The notes: generated from the letters alone by a model not told the origin. Positions 43,068-51,730 are shown, numbered from the stretch's first letter. The stretch is 64,000 nucleotides of DNA from Chitinophaga oryzae (GCF_012516375.2 NZ_CP051204.2:8231501-8295500); one strand, 5' to 3'. Made by a program: numbers and translations.

Positions 43068-44408
43068 ATGAACCGCTTCAGCCTCAATATCATCCTCCGC
43101 ATACTACTGCTCACCATCACTTTGGCCGCCGTAGTATGGCTGTACATGCGGGACATGACACCGCTCGCAGTCCTTACCATCCCGCTGGTAGCGCTGCAGA
43201 TATACGGTATCTACTATTATCTCAACCGGATCAACCGTAAACTGACGCTCTTCCTCGAATCCATCCGGTATGAAGATTTCTCTATCCGCTTCAGCGCAGA
43301 CAACCAGCTGGGCAGGAGCTTCCGGATGCTCAACCACCAGTTCAACGAGGTACTGGAAGCCTTCCGGCAAACCCGCGCCGAGAAAGAAGCCAATCTCAAA
43401 TACATCGATACCATCATCCAGCATATCAGTATCGGGGTGTTCTCCTTCGACGCCGAAGGGCGGATAGAACTGATCAACCCCGCCGCTTTCCGCCTGCTGG
43501 GCATCTATCGCCTCCGCAATATTGCAGAACTGAAAACCGTGCACCCCGGTCTCTCGGAATTACTGACGGAACTGTCTTCCGGCAACAAAACCCTGTACGC
43601 CACGCGGCAGGAGCAGCAGCTGTCTATCCACGCCGCCACCGTGCGGCTGCAGGGACGGCTTATCAAGCTCATCTCCATCCAGAATATTCACTCCGAGCTG
43701 CAGAAAAAAGAGCTGGAAGCGTGGCAGAACCTGACGAAAATATTACGGCATGAAATCATGAATTCCGTCACCCCCATCGTGTCGCTCATTGGCACCATGA
43801 AAGAAATCGTGGACCTCGACATAGCCCCCTCCGCCGGCAACCGGGAAGGCATTGAGGACCTCCGGGAAGCCCTGCTGACAGTGGAAAGCCGCAGCAAAGG
43901 CATCATGAACTTCGTAAACGCTTACCGCGACTATACCACGCTGCCGCAACCGCAGTTTACCCGCGTCAATATCAAATCACTGGCAACTACCGTAAGCAGT
44001 CTTTTCCAGACAGACATGAAGCAGGCCGGTATCCAGTTCCAGCTGGAAGTGGACGCCGAAAATGTAGAGATCCATGCCGACGTGTCGCAGCTGCAGATGG
44101 TACTGATCAACCTGGTGAAAAACGCGATGGACGCCCTCGAACACACCGACAATCCCGGTATCCACATGAAAGTGTATCTCAATAACATACAGCAGGTCTG
44201 CATTGAGATCACCGACAACGGCCCTGGTATCGATACCGACGCCATGAACAAAATCTTTATCCCTTTCTTCACCACCAAAAAAACCGGTTCAGGTATCGGC
44301 CTCAGTCTCTCACAACAGATTATACAGATGCATGGCGGACAGCTGAAGGTATTAAGCCCGGGCAATAACGGCAACGGATCAACGTTCCTTATTCTGTTGA
44401 ACACCTGA
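43068..44408 (+). CDS. Sensor histidine kinase, partner of the sigma-54 regulator
   Basis: 446 residues from the ATG at 43068; an upstream TTG in frame lies in the hairpin and is rejected. Two transmembrane helices at the N-terminus (about 8-25 and 33-52) have almost no periplasmic loop, so the signal is probably sensed in the membrane or cytoplasm. A PAS-like domain (about 105-205, 'YIDTIIQHISIGVFSFDAEG') is followed by H-box 'KILRHEIMNSVTPIVSLIG', N box 'LINLVKNAMDAL', 'DNGPGID' and 'GSGIGLSLSQQI'. A small-loop membrane sensor next to an exporter fits detection of envelope stress or a membrane-active compound. Confidence 0.93.
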   Translation: MNRFSLNIILRILLLTITLAAVVWLYMRDMTPLAVLTIPLVALQIYGIYYYLNRINRKLTLFLESIRYEDFSIRFSADNQLGRSFRMLNHQFNEVLEAFRQTRAEKEANLKYIDTIIQHISIGVFSFDAEGRIELINPAAFRLLGIYRLRNIAELKTVHPGLSELLTELSSGNKTLYATRQEQQLSIHAATVRLQGRLIKLISIQNIHSELQKKELEAWQNLTKILRHEIMNSVTPIVSLIGTMKEIVDLDIAPSAGNREGIEDLREALLTVESRSKGIMNFVNAYRDYTTLPQPQFTRVNIKSLATTVSSLFQTDMKQAGIQFQLEVDAENVEIHADVSQLQMVLINLVKNAMDALEHTDNPGIHMKVYLNNIQQVCIEITDNGPGIDTDAMNKIFIPFFTTKKTGSGIGLSLSQQIIQMHGGQLKVLSPGNNGNGSTFLILLNT

Positions 44409-44456
44409 CGTTTGTGCCAAAAGTTTGTTATCTTGTTATAACAACCTGCACAACTC

Positions 44457-45119
44457 ATGAACCCATCCAGATGGTTAGCGCTGTATTTCCTGACCCTCTT
44501 TGCTGATCTGGTATTGATCAGCCTGAACATGGACAGCCTCCGCTTTGCTACCAAACCATTACTCGTACCGCTACTGGCTGTTTACTTCCTGACAGCCGGG
44601 GAAACAGTACCGGCCAGACAAAAGGCATGGATGTATGGCGCCATGTTGTTTTGCCTGCTGGGAGATGTACTGCTGATGTTTGACCACCTCTTTTTACCGG
44701 GACTGGGCTGTTTCCTGGCGGGGCATGTTTTTTACATTTTCTTTTTCCTGACGATACGGTACTCGAATCCGCCGGTTCCGCTCTGCAAATACCACTGGGT
44801 ATTTCTCAATGCCGCCGCGGTCATCGGTTACATCCTCTTTCTGATGCCTTACCTGGGCAGTATGGTCATCCCGGTGATCATCTATTCGCTGGTGATATCC
44901 ATCATGCTGCAGAGTGTGATACATGCCTTTCATTACCGTTACCAGCGTATGGCCTGGTATTGCCTGGGAGGCGCGGTGCTTTTTGTGCTGTCTGACGCCC
45001 TCATTGCGCTGGGCCGGTTTTATCATCCCCTGCCGGCAGGCGGACAGCTGGTCATGCTCACCTACGGGCTGGCGCAGGCAGGACTGGTGTATGGCGCCGT
45101 GCAGTATTACCGCCGGTGA
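44457..45119 (+). CDS. Lysoplasmalogenase (YhhN family) membrane protein
   Basis: 220-residue protein with seven or eight hydrophobic segments, typical of the YhhN/TMEM86 family. The eukaryotic member cleaves the vinyl-ether bond of lysoplasmalogens. Family-typical residues are 'FATKPLLVPLLAVYFL', 'LFCLLGDVLLMFD' and 'LSDALIALGRF', where the two Asp (in GDVLL and SDALI) correspond to conserved catalytic-site acidic residues. ATG start. Whether this organism has plasmalogens is not known; the bacterial function is uncertain. It ends 47 bases before nadB. Confidence 0.85.
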   Translation: MNPSRWLALYFLTLFADLVLISLNMDSLRFATKPLLVPLLAVYFLTAGETVPARQKAWMYGAMLFCLLGDVLLMFDHLFLPGLGCFLAGHVFYIFFFLTIRYSNPPVPLCKYHWVFLNAAAVIGYILFLMPYLGSMVIPVIIYSLVISIMLQSVIHAFHYRYQRMAWYCLGGAVLFVLSDALIALGRFYHPLPAGGQLVMLTYGLAQAGLVYGAVQYYRR

Positions 45120-45166
45120 CAAAAATCACCGGTATTGGTATTAAAAAAGCGGTAATTTCGTACCCT

Positions 45167-46765
45167 ATGCAGCAAACAGATTTTCTTGTCATCGGTTCGG
45201 GGATTGCAGGCTTGACCTATGCACTCAAAGTATCGCAGCAGTGCCCCGATAAAACAATTACCGTTATCACTAAAAGCCGTGAGGATGAAACCAATACCAA
45301 ATACGCGCAGGGCGGTGTGGCAGTGGTCAACGATCTGGAAAACGACAGCTTTGAAAAACATATAGAAGACACCCTCATCGCAGGTGACGGCCTTTGCAAC
45401 GAACGGATTGTGGAGATCGTGGTCACAGAAGGGCCCGAAAGAGTCAATGAAATCATCGAATGGGGCGCCAACTTCGACAAAAACCCTGACGGTGACTTCT
45501 CGCTGGGCCGCGAAGGCGGACACTCCGTTTTCAGGGTGATCCATCATAAAGACATTACCGGCAAAGAGATTGAACGCGCACTACTGGAAGCCATCCACCG
45601 CCGGCCCAATATCAATCTCGTCACCCACTGCTTTGTGGTAGACCTGATCACGCAGCACCACCTGGGCTACCTGGTCACCAAATCCACGCCCGACGTGGAA
45701 TGCTTCGGCGTTTATGTGCTCAACCTCAACAGCAGGAAAATAGAAACCATCCTGGCGAAAGTAACGCTGCTGGCCACCGGCGGCAACGGGCAGGTGTACC
45801 GCAGCACCACCAACCCCACCATCGCTACCGGCGATGGCGTAGCCATGGTGTACCGCGCCAAAGGCCGTATCGAAAATATGGAGTTTATCCAGTTCCACCC
45901 TACCGCCCTTTACCAGCCCGGCGTCAGCCCTTCTTTCCTGATCACGGAAGCGGTACGTGGCGACGGCGGCATCCTCCGCAACATCCACGGCGAAGACTTC
46001 ATGCATAAGTACGATCCCCGCCTGTCACTGGCGCCACGCGATATCGTGGCCCGCGCCATCGACAGTGAGATGAAGATCACCGGTACCGAGTATGTGTATC
46101 TCGACTGCCGCCATATGGACATCGAAAAATTCATTCACCACTTCCCTAATATTTACGAGACCTGTAAAGCCGCCGGCATCGACGTGCAGACACAGATGAT
46201 CCCGGTAGCGCCGGCAGCACACTACAGCTGCGGAGGCATCAAAACCAACGAATGGGGCCAAACCTCCATCCGTAATCTCTATGCCTGCGGCGAATGCGCC
46301 AGCACCGGCCTGCATGGCGCCAACCGCCTCGCTTCCAACTCCCTGCTGGAAGCTATGGTGTTTGCCCACCGCTGCTTCATGGACGCCACCAGCAAAATAG
46401 ATACGCTGGAATTCCGGGAAAACGTGCCCGACTGGGACGCCCGCGGCACCACCGCTCCCCGGGAAATGATCCTCATCACCCAAAGCCTCAAGGAGCTGAA
46501 ACAGATCATGAGCGACTATGTAGGCATCGTACGGACCAACGAACGTCTGGCCCGCGCCATGCGCCGCCTCGATATGCTGCACGAAGAAACCGAAGCCCTC
46601 TACGAAAAAACAGAGGTATCTCCGCAGTTATGTGAATTGCGTAACCTGATCACGGCCGCATACCTGATCGTAAAAGGCGCCGCCTTCCGCAAAGAGAGCA
46701 GAGGCCTGCACTTCAATACGGACTACCCGTACAAATGCGAACTGGTGCAAAATATTGTCTTGTAA
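45167..46765 (+). CDS. nadB: L-aspartate oxidase
   Basis: FAD-dependent enzyme that oxidises L-aspartate to iminoaspartate, the first step of de novo NAD synthesis. From the ATG at 45167 it has 532 residues. The dinucleotide site 'FLVIGSGIAGLTYALK' is at the N-terminus, followed by 'NTKYAQGGVAVV', the substrate region 'GREGGHSVFRVIHHKDITGKEIE', 'GGNGQVYRSTTNP', 'HPTALY' and 'LHGANRLASNSLLEAMVF'. The succinate-dehydrogenase-type helical C-terminus is complete. A GTG further upstream (45116) overlaps the preceding gene and adds 17 unrelated residues. The partner nadA is not in the window. Confidence 0.95.
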   Translation: MQQTDFLVIGSGIAGLTYALKVSQQCPDKTITVITKSREDETNTKYAQGGVAVVNDLENDSFEKHIEDTLIAGDGLCNERIVEIVVTEGPERVNEIIEWGANFDKNPDGDFSLGREGGHSVFRVIHHKDITGKEIERALLEAIHRRPNINLVTHCFVVDLITQHHLGYLVTKSTPDVECFGVYVLNLNSRKIETILAKVTLLATGGNGQVYRSTTNPTIATGDGVAMVYRAKGRIENMEFIQFHPTALYQPGVSPSFLITEAVRGDGGILRNIHGEDFMHKYDPRLSLAPRDIVARAIDSEMKITGTEYVYLDCRHMDIEKFIHHFPNIYETCKAAGIDVQTQMIPVAPAAHYSCGGIKTNEWGQTSIRNLYACGECASTGLHGANRLASNSLLEAMVFAHRCFMDATSKIDTLEFRENVPDWDARGTTAPREMILITQSLKELKQIMSDYVGIVRTNERLARAMRRLDMLHEETEALYEKTEVSPQLCELRNLITAAYLIVKGAAFRKESRGLHFNTDYPYKCELVQNIVL

Positions 46766-46785
46766 GCCAACCCGCTGGTTTTCAT

Positions 46786-46793
46786 TACCTTTG
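46786..46793 (+). promoter_or_regulatory. Candidate -7 promoter box of the acyltransferase gene
   Basis: TACCTTTG matches TAnnTTTG exactly and is followed by CGGGGC, a common Bacteroidota continuation. A CTTG at 46759-46762 lies 23 bases upstream as a possible -33 element. It is located in the short gap between nadB and the acyltransferase gene at 46820. Confidence 0.6.
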
Positions 46794-46819
46794 CGGGGCA
46801 TTCAAGTTTAGACAGGCAT

Positions 46820-47683
46820 ATGTACTATTTACTACTTGTTTTTTGTTACGGCATTTCCTTATTGCCTTTCCCGGTACTTTACTTCATCAGTGACATCCTG
46901 TATGCACTGGTGTACTACGTATTCGGTTACCGGAAGCAAGTGGTGCTGGCCAATATGAAACAGGCGTTCCCGGATAAATCGCCGGAAGAAATCAACCGGC
47001 TGGCTAAAAAATACTACCGTAACCTTACCGATATGATGGTGGAAACCATCAAGCTGCTTACCATGAGCAAAAAGCAGCTGCAGAAGCGTTTTATCTGCGA
47101 CCTAACGGTGCTGCATGAGTTATACGCCAAAGGCAAGAGCTGCCAGTTGCACCTCGGGCACAATTTCAACTGGGAATGGGCCAACCTCTTCTGCATGCAG
47201 GGCGTGGCTTTCCCTTTCCTCGTGGTATACATGCCGCTCAGCAGTAAACCGGCCGACCGCATGTTCCGCCACTTCCGGGAAAAATTCGGCTCCATACTGA
47301 TCCCCGCCAATGACATGGCCAACAGTATGAAGCCCTGGCTCGAAAAACAATACCTGATTGCGCTGGTGGCAGATCAGAACCCGGGCAATCCCAGGAGCTG
47401 CCTGTGGTACCCGTTCCTTAACAAGATGACGCCTTTCTATAAAGGCCCCGAAATGGCAGCCCGCAGAAATGATATCCCGGTAGTGTTTGTAGACATCCGT
47501 AAAACCAAACGCGGTTATTACCACGCCACCCTGAAACTGATGTTTGAAGAACCGCAACAGGAGCCGGTAGGCAAAATCACAGAAGCCTTTGTACAGTTCC
47601 TGGAGAAAAATATTCACGAGCAACCCGAAGTATGGGTGTGGAGCCACAGAAGGTGGAAACACCAGTATCCAATTACGAATTAG
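46820..47683 (+). CDS. Lysophospholipid/lipid A acyltransferase (LpxL/HtrB family)
   Basis: 287-residue inner-membrane acyltransferase that adds a secondary acyl chain to the lipid A precursor. An N-terminal hydrophobic segment (about 1-32) anchors it. The catalytic HX4E motif is visible in 'LHLGHNFNWEWANLF' and followed by 'VVYMPLSSKPADRMFRHFREKFG', 'LVADQNPGNP' and 'FYKGPEMAARRNDIPVVF'. The C-terminus ends 'VWSHRRWKHQYPITN': the last residues and the stop codon lie inside an intergenic repeat, so the protein end has probably been altered by the repeat. Its own promoter box lies 27 bases upstream. Confidence 0.9.
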   Translation: MYYLLLVFCYGISLLPFPVLYFISDILYALVYYVFGYRKQVVLANMKQAFPDKSPEEINRLAKKYYRNLTDMMVETIKLLTMSKKQLQKRFICDLTVLHELYAKGKSCQLHLGHNFNWEWANLFCMQGVAFPFLVVYMPLSSKPADRMFRHFREKFGSILIPANDMANSMKPWLEKQYLIALVADQNPGNPRSCLWYPFLNKMTPFYKGPEMAARRNDIPVVFVDIRKTKRGYYHATLKLMFEEPQQEPVGKITEAFVQFLEKNIHEQPEVWVWSHRRWKHQYPITN

Positions 47684-47781
47684 GAATTACGAATTACGAA
47701 TTAAGGGCTGTTTTTTGGAGCGGTTATTTACTAACTTTTCCAAAAAACAGCCCTTAATTCGTAATTCGCAATTCGTAATTC
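47671..47781. repeat. Intergenic inverted repeat, AATTACG family, copy 2
   Basis: Left arm 47671-47719 consists of AATTACG units followed by AAGGGCTGTTTTTTGGA. Right arm 47739-47780 is its complement, giving a stem of more than 40 bp with few mismatches around a 19-base loop. It fills the whole gap between two convergent genes: it includes the acyltransferase stop codon and ends one base before the LysM gene stop. Bidirectional termination is likely. Confidence 0.85.
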
Positions 47782-48159
47782 CTACCCGGGTATCCTCAGT
47801 TTTTGTCCTGGAAAGATTTTATTCGGGTCTTTGATCTGGTCCTTGTTGGCCTCAAAGATCTCTTTCCACGAAACACCGGGATAGTTTTTGGCAATCTTGC
47901 TCAGATTGTCGCCGGATTTGACTTCGTACACCTGCTCTCCGCCCCCGCCGCCATCGGCAACAGTGATATTCATAACCACATCAGCAGAACGCATTTCGGG
48001 GTCCAGTTTTTCGTAGGTGTCCCACAGTTGGTCTTTCACCGCTGCAGTAGCGCCACCATCGATATACAGTACACCGTCCTGCTCCCTTACCTGTAAATTG
48101 GTAACGCCGGCACTGTTGGCCTGGCTGATCAGTTCCTGGTATTTATCCTGTAAACTCAT
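47782..48159 (-). CDS. BON and LysM domain protein (Kbp/YgaU-like)
   Basis: 125-residue protein with an N-terminal BON-like domain (about 10-70, 'VTNLQVREQDGVLYIDGGATAAVKDQLWDTYEKLD') and a C-terminal LysM domain (about 76-124, 'VYEVKSGDNLSKIAKNY...IKDPNKIFPGQKLRIP'). A Gly-rich linker joins them. This is the layout of E. coli Kbp (YgaU), a cytoplasmic potassium-binding protein. As there, no signal peptide is present, so peptidoglycan binding in the periplasm is not supported. It follows the BON lipoprotein gene by 20 bases and they are probably co-expressed. Confidence 0.9.
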   Translation of the reverse strand: MSLQDKYQELISQANSAGVTNLQVREQDGVLYIDGGATAAVKDQLWDTYEKLDPEMRSADVVMNITVADGGGGGEQVYEVKSGDNLSKIAKNYPGVSWKEIFEANKDQIKDPNKIFPGQKLRIPG

Positions 48160-48179
48160 GACAGTAATTTTTTGAAGGG

Positions 48180-48665
48180 TTATTTCAATTTAAGGTTGTT
48201 GTTAACTTTCCTGGGTTTGGATTCCTGCGCTGTCTGAATGATTTTACGCAGATCGCTTTTTTTAGCTTCGCCGTTCAGGGTAACTTCACCGTTGGCCACC
48301 GTAACGGTTACCGTAGAAAATCCGGCTGCTGCATAGGCAGAATCAAGGGTTTTCTTCAGCACATCGTCGGGGTTGATCGTTACCGGAGCGGGGGCAGGTT
48401 CCGGCGCCTTTACAGTGATATTATTAGTGACGGATTTCACACCGGAAACGCCTTTCAGGGCTTCTTCCGCTGCTGCTTTGGCGGCATCATCGGTCACTTC
48501 GCCGCTCAGGGTTACTACTCCGCCTTTCACCTCTGCGGTGATACCCGGAATAGTGCTTAGTTTTTCATTAACGGCCTGCTGGATTTTGCTGTCCGATGGC
48601 TTACAGGCGAAGAAGAAAACGCCCATCACCATCAAAAGGGCGAGTGCTAAGGATTTTCTATTCAT
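48180..48665 (-). CDS. BON domain lipoprotein
   Basis: 161-residue envelope lipoprotein. The signal peptide ends in a lipobox-like 'VFFFAC' with Cys21 as lipidation site. Two BON domains follow (about 27-92 and 97-160), each with the alternating 'ITAEVKGGVVTLSGEVTD' / 'VTVTVANGEVTLNGEAKK' strands, separated by a Pro/Ala-rich linker 'APEPAPAP'. BON proteins of the OsmY/DolP type bind phospholipid or stabilise the envelope under stress. Co-directional with the BON-LysM gene downstream. Confidence 0.9.
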   Translation of the reverse strand: MNRKSLALALLMVMGVFFFACKPSDSKIQQAVNEKLSTIPGITAEVKGGVVTLSGEVTDDAAKAAAEEALKGVSGVKSVTNNITVKAPEPAPAPVTINPDDVLKKTLDSAYAAAGFSTVTVTVANGEVTLNGEAKKSDLRKIIQTAQESKPRKVNNNLKLK

Positions 48666-48859
48666 GGTGAGAAGTTTTAGTTCCAGAAGATAACAAATAA
48701 CGTGCTAACAGAAAATTTTTTCTCGTTTAACTAATTGTTAATCAACCTAAAAACAACACAAGCAGAAAAGTCAATCTGAAAAAGAACGGCTTCAATAAAG
48801 GATTTGAGGGAAATGGAACTGCAGTGGTATACATTCGTTTATTTGTCTATATAAAACAG

Positions 48860-48891
48860 GCAGGCCGCAAAGGGATTCCTTTGCGGCCTGC
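48860..48891 (-). terminator. Rho-independent terminator after the MBL/rhodanese gene
   Basis: A perfect 14-bp stem (GCAGGCCGCAAAGG/CCTTTGCGGCCTGC) with loop GATT; on the minus strand it is followed by CTGTTTTATATAG. It begins 24 bases after the stop codon. Confidence 0.88.
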
Positions 48892-48915
48892 TGATATATC
48901 ATTTGAAAAGGCGCT

Positions 48916-50319
48916 TTAGTTCAGCACATTTTTTTCCTGTACTACTTCCAGTCCTTTTTCGTCTTTCATTTTAGCGAAGCCACCCTCTACGTTACGCAGG
49001 TTGTGAATGCCTTCTTTCTTCAGGATAGAGCAGGCGATGATGCTGCGGTAGCCACCCTGGCAGTGAACATACAGGTTCAGATGTTCTTCCAGGTTGGCAA
49101 GGTTGGCGGCGTCCATCATATCACCCAGCGGCAGGCTGATGGCATCTTTAATATGTCCGTTGGCGTATTCTACCGGCTTGCGTACGTCCACGATCACGAG
49201 GTTTTCATCATGCGGTACGTCCATGGCCAGTTCATCTGCCTCCACGGTGATGATCATGTCTCTTTCCTCACCGGCTGCTTCCCAGGCCGGGAAACCGCCT
49301 TCGAGGTAACCCGCTACGTTTTCAAAACCTACGCGGGCCATTCTTACCACCGTTTCTTCTTCTTTGCCCGGTGTGGTGACCAGGATGATTTCCTGGTCGA
49401 AAGGCAACAGGCTGCCGGCCCATTCTGCGAAACGGCCTTCCAGTCCGATACTGATGGATTCAGGCACAAAGCCGTCGCCAAATTCCGTAGCCGGACGGGT
49501 GTCGAGGATCAGGGCGCCTGCAGCACGTTTTTCTTTCAGCGCAGCCGGAGAAAGCGGTTGCAGCGCTTTGTTCATCACGGCCTGCAGCGCGTCATAACCT
49601 TCTTTGTTGATTTTTGCGTTGATCGGGAAATAAGAAGGCGGTGTGGATAAGCCACTGGTCACTTCCTGGATGAACTGTGCCTTGTCGGTGGCCAGCAGTG
49701 CATAGTTGGTGCTCTTTTCTTCTCCGATGGTGCTATAGGTGTTCGGACCAAGGTTTTTGCCACAGGCAGACCCGGGACCGTGCGCCGGATATACGATCAC
49801 GTTATCAGGCAGCGTTTTGATCCGGTTGTTCAGTGAATCAAACAGGAAACCGGCCAGTTCTTCTTTGGTGAGATTGCCGCTGAACAGGTCCGGACGGCCA
49901 ACATCGCCTACAAACAGCGTATCTCCTGTAAAAACAGCGTGCGGCGCTTTGTTGGCGTCGAGCAGGAGGTAACAGGTGGATTCCAGTGTATGCCCCGGCG
50001 TATGTAACACCTTAATGGTCACATCGCCAATGGCGAATTCTTCATTATCTTTTGCCACGTAGGCGTCGAAGCCGGTTTCAGCGTCCGGGCCGAACACGAT
50101 CTGCGCACCGGTAGCTTTCGCCAGTTCCAGGTGCCCCGACACGAAGTCTGCGTGGAAATGGGTTTCGAAAATGTATTTGATAGTGGCATTGCGCTCCCTG
50201 GCAAGGTCCAGGTATACATCGATATCCCTCAGCGGGTCTATCACCACGGCCACTCCTCCTGATTCAATGAAGTATGCCGCTTCTGACAGGCAATTGGTGT
50301 ATAATTGTTTTACGTACAT
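48916..50319 (-). CDS. MBL-fold persulfide dioxygenase-like protein with two rhodanese domains
   Basis: 467-residue cytosolic protein. N-terminal metallo-beta-lactamase domain (about 1-240) of the ETHE1/PDO type carries the metal motif 'THFHADFVSGH', then 'LHTPGHTLESTCYLL', 'FTGDTLFVGDVGRPDL' and 'VYPAHGPGSACG'. The first rhodanese domain (about 265-355) lacks the catalytic Cys: its loop reads 'VTTPGKEEETV'. The second (about 370-462) has it in 'YVHCQGGYRS'. The likely role is oxidation of glutathione- or low-molecular-weight persulfide to sulfite, with sulfur transfer by the second rhodanese. An ArsR-type gene lies upstream on the same strand. Confidence 0.92.
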   Translation of the reverse strand: MYVKQLYTNCLSEAAYFIESGGVAVVIDPLRDIDVYLDLARERNATIKYIFETHFHADFVSGHLELAKATGAQIVFGPDAETGFDAYVAKDNEEFAIGDVTIKVLHTPGHTLESTCYLLLDANKAPHAVFTGDTLFVGDVGRPDLFSGNLTKEELAGFLFDSLNNRIKTLPDNVIVYPAHGPGSACGKNLGPNTYSTIGEEKSTNYALLATDKAQFIQEVTSGLSTPPSYFPINAKINKEGYDALQAVMNKALQPLSPAALKEKRAAGALILDTRPATEFGDGFVPESISIGLEGRFAEWAGSLLPFDQEIILVTTPGKEEETVVRMARVGFENVAGYLEGGFPAWEAAGEERDMIITVEADELAMDVPHDENLVIVDVRKPVEYANGHIKDAISLPLGDMMDAANLANLEEHLNLYVHCQGGYRSIIACSILKKEGIHNLRNVEGGFAKMKDEKGLEVVQEKNVLN

Positions 50320-50411
50320 GGATTGGCTTTTTGATTTGATTGGTTTTTGTAATCCGCAAATTTACAAATAAATCACCCCCCGCACGTATGGATAAAATCT
50401 ATACTAAAATA

Positions 50412-50437
50412 AAAAAGTAGCCTTCCGGCTACTTTTT
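50412..50437. terminator. Bidirectional-type terminator after the ArsR gene
   Basis: AAAAAGTAGCC pairs with GGCTACTTTTT around loop TTCC, with A and T tracts on both sides. It lies 40 bases after the ArsR stop and before the MBL gene start, so the two genes are not a simple operon. Confidence 0.85.
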
Positions 50438-50477
50438 ACAATAATTCAATTCCGTATTTAAAAATGGCTAATATGCA

Positions 50478-50837
50478 TTAACCAACCAGTTCTTCCACAA
50501 ATTTTGCCACCTCAGCAATACGCTGCTTGTTGATGGTGTAGTGGATAAACTTACCATCTCTTTCTGTAATTACAATACCAGCCCGTCTTAATATGGCCAG
50601 ATGCTGCGATGCTACCGATTGTTCCAAACGCAATTTTACATATATCTCTGTCACAGTCATTTTCTTATGGTCCTCCAACAGCTTTATCATCTGCTGGCGC
50701 AACTTATGGTTGATAGCACGCAAAACCATAGCGGCCTTTTTAACGGCAATGTAATCCAATTTGATCTGGTCTTTTTCATTGTTACCTCTAGAAATAATAA
50801 GAGTATTAGAAGAGGTAGTTAATAATGTTTTTTCCAT
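50478..50837 (-). CDS. ArsR-family winged-helix regulator without cysteines
   Basis: 119 residues from the ATG at 50837, with a poorly conserved N-terminal tail of about 28 residues, then an ArsR-type winged helix ('AAMVLRAINHKLRQQMIKLLEDHKKMTVTEIY', recognition helix 'LRLEQSVASQHLAILRRAGIV', wing 'TERDGKFIHYTI'). It contains no cysteine at all and lacks the usual metal-site motif, so neither arsenite- or metal-thiolate binding nor the disulfide switch of SqrR/BigR persulfide sensors is possible in this form. The neighbouring persulfide dioxygenase-like gene is the obvious candidate target. The gene is followed by a strong terminator. Confidence 0.9.
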   Translation of the reverse strand: MEKTLLTTSSNTLIISRGNNEKDQIKLDYIAVKKAAMVLRAINHKLRQQMIKLLEDHKKMTVTEIYVKLRLEQSVASQHLAILRRAGIVITERDGKFIHYTINKQRIAEVAKFVEELVG

Positions 50838-51051
50838 CGCATAATAGTTTTTAAAAAATGATGAAATGAAAGGGATCAACGGACAGTAATCGCAAAACAG
50901 TTAGACAACAAATGCGGTTATCGATTTATACAAAAATATAATATCTGTCACAATAAAAAAAATTTCTATACCTTATTTTATCATATATAACCCGAGGATA
51001 TGTGCAAATTAGATGTAATTTGACAATTACATGACAAATAAAACGAACGTG

Positions 51052-51728
51052 TTAGGGTTTTTGGGGGAAATAAAACCCTTTGAGGTAAAAAGGGCTGAAA
51101 TAAGCGAGGTCAGCAAAGGATTTTTGATGGAATAACTGTTCAGCCAGCGGGGCCATATCCGCGGCGCTCATTTCATAGGGAATAAAAACGGCATTATCGA
51201 TGGAAGGCAGCATAGCGGCCCACTTCGGGCTACCATTGCCAAAAAAATATATCTTCTTTTGCGCCAGCCAGGCATCCAGCGACGCCGGTTCCAGGATGAG
51301 GGCCTGCGGCTCCACCACCGGCTGCAGCGAGGTGTCATAAATAGCAGTGAACACTTCCTGGCGGCGTGCATCCAGCATAGGGCAATACCAGGCGTTTTCA
51401 TCCTGTACAGCTGTTTTGGCGCCCTGCGCCATCATTTGCAGCGTGGGAACGGCCAGCAGCGGCTTATTCCAGGCATAACACAACCCTTTGGCGGTAGCCA
51501 CGCCTACACGTAAACCGGTGTAAGACCCGGGGCCGGCACTGACAGCCACGGCATCAAGATCGGCCGCAGTAACGCCCTGCTCACGCAGCACCTGCTGCAC
51601 ATACAACACCATCGCGGCGGCATGGTCCTGCTGCTGCTCGTTTACAAGTGTCTGTAACGCTTTCCCCCGCGGGCCAGGCTCACCGAACCGGTAGTGGTGG
51701 CTGTATCTATGCTAAGTATTAATGCCAT
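51052..51728 (-). pseudogene. tsaB: tsaB, tRNA N6-threonylcarbamoyladenosine synthesis protein, apparent frameshift
   Basis: Partner of TsaD in forming t6A37 on ANN-decoding tRNAs. From ATG 51728 the frame encodes 'MALILSIDTATTTGSVSLARGG', the family N-terminus, then shifts in a run of five G (51664-51668 on the plus strand as C5) and stops. One extra G restores 'KALQTLVNEQQQDHAAAMVLYV', which joins the second part, open from an internal methionine at 51612 to 51052. That part carries 'AVSAGPGSYTGLRVGVATAKGL' and the rest of the ASKHA-like fold. TsaB is nearly always essential, so a sequencing error is the first explanation. Alternatively the N-terminally shortened form is made. It starts two bases after the dehydrogenase-like gene. 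Confidence 0.85.
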
Positions 51729-51730
51729 TG

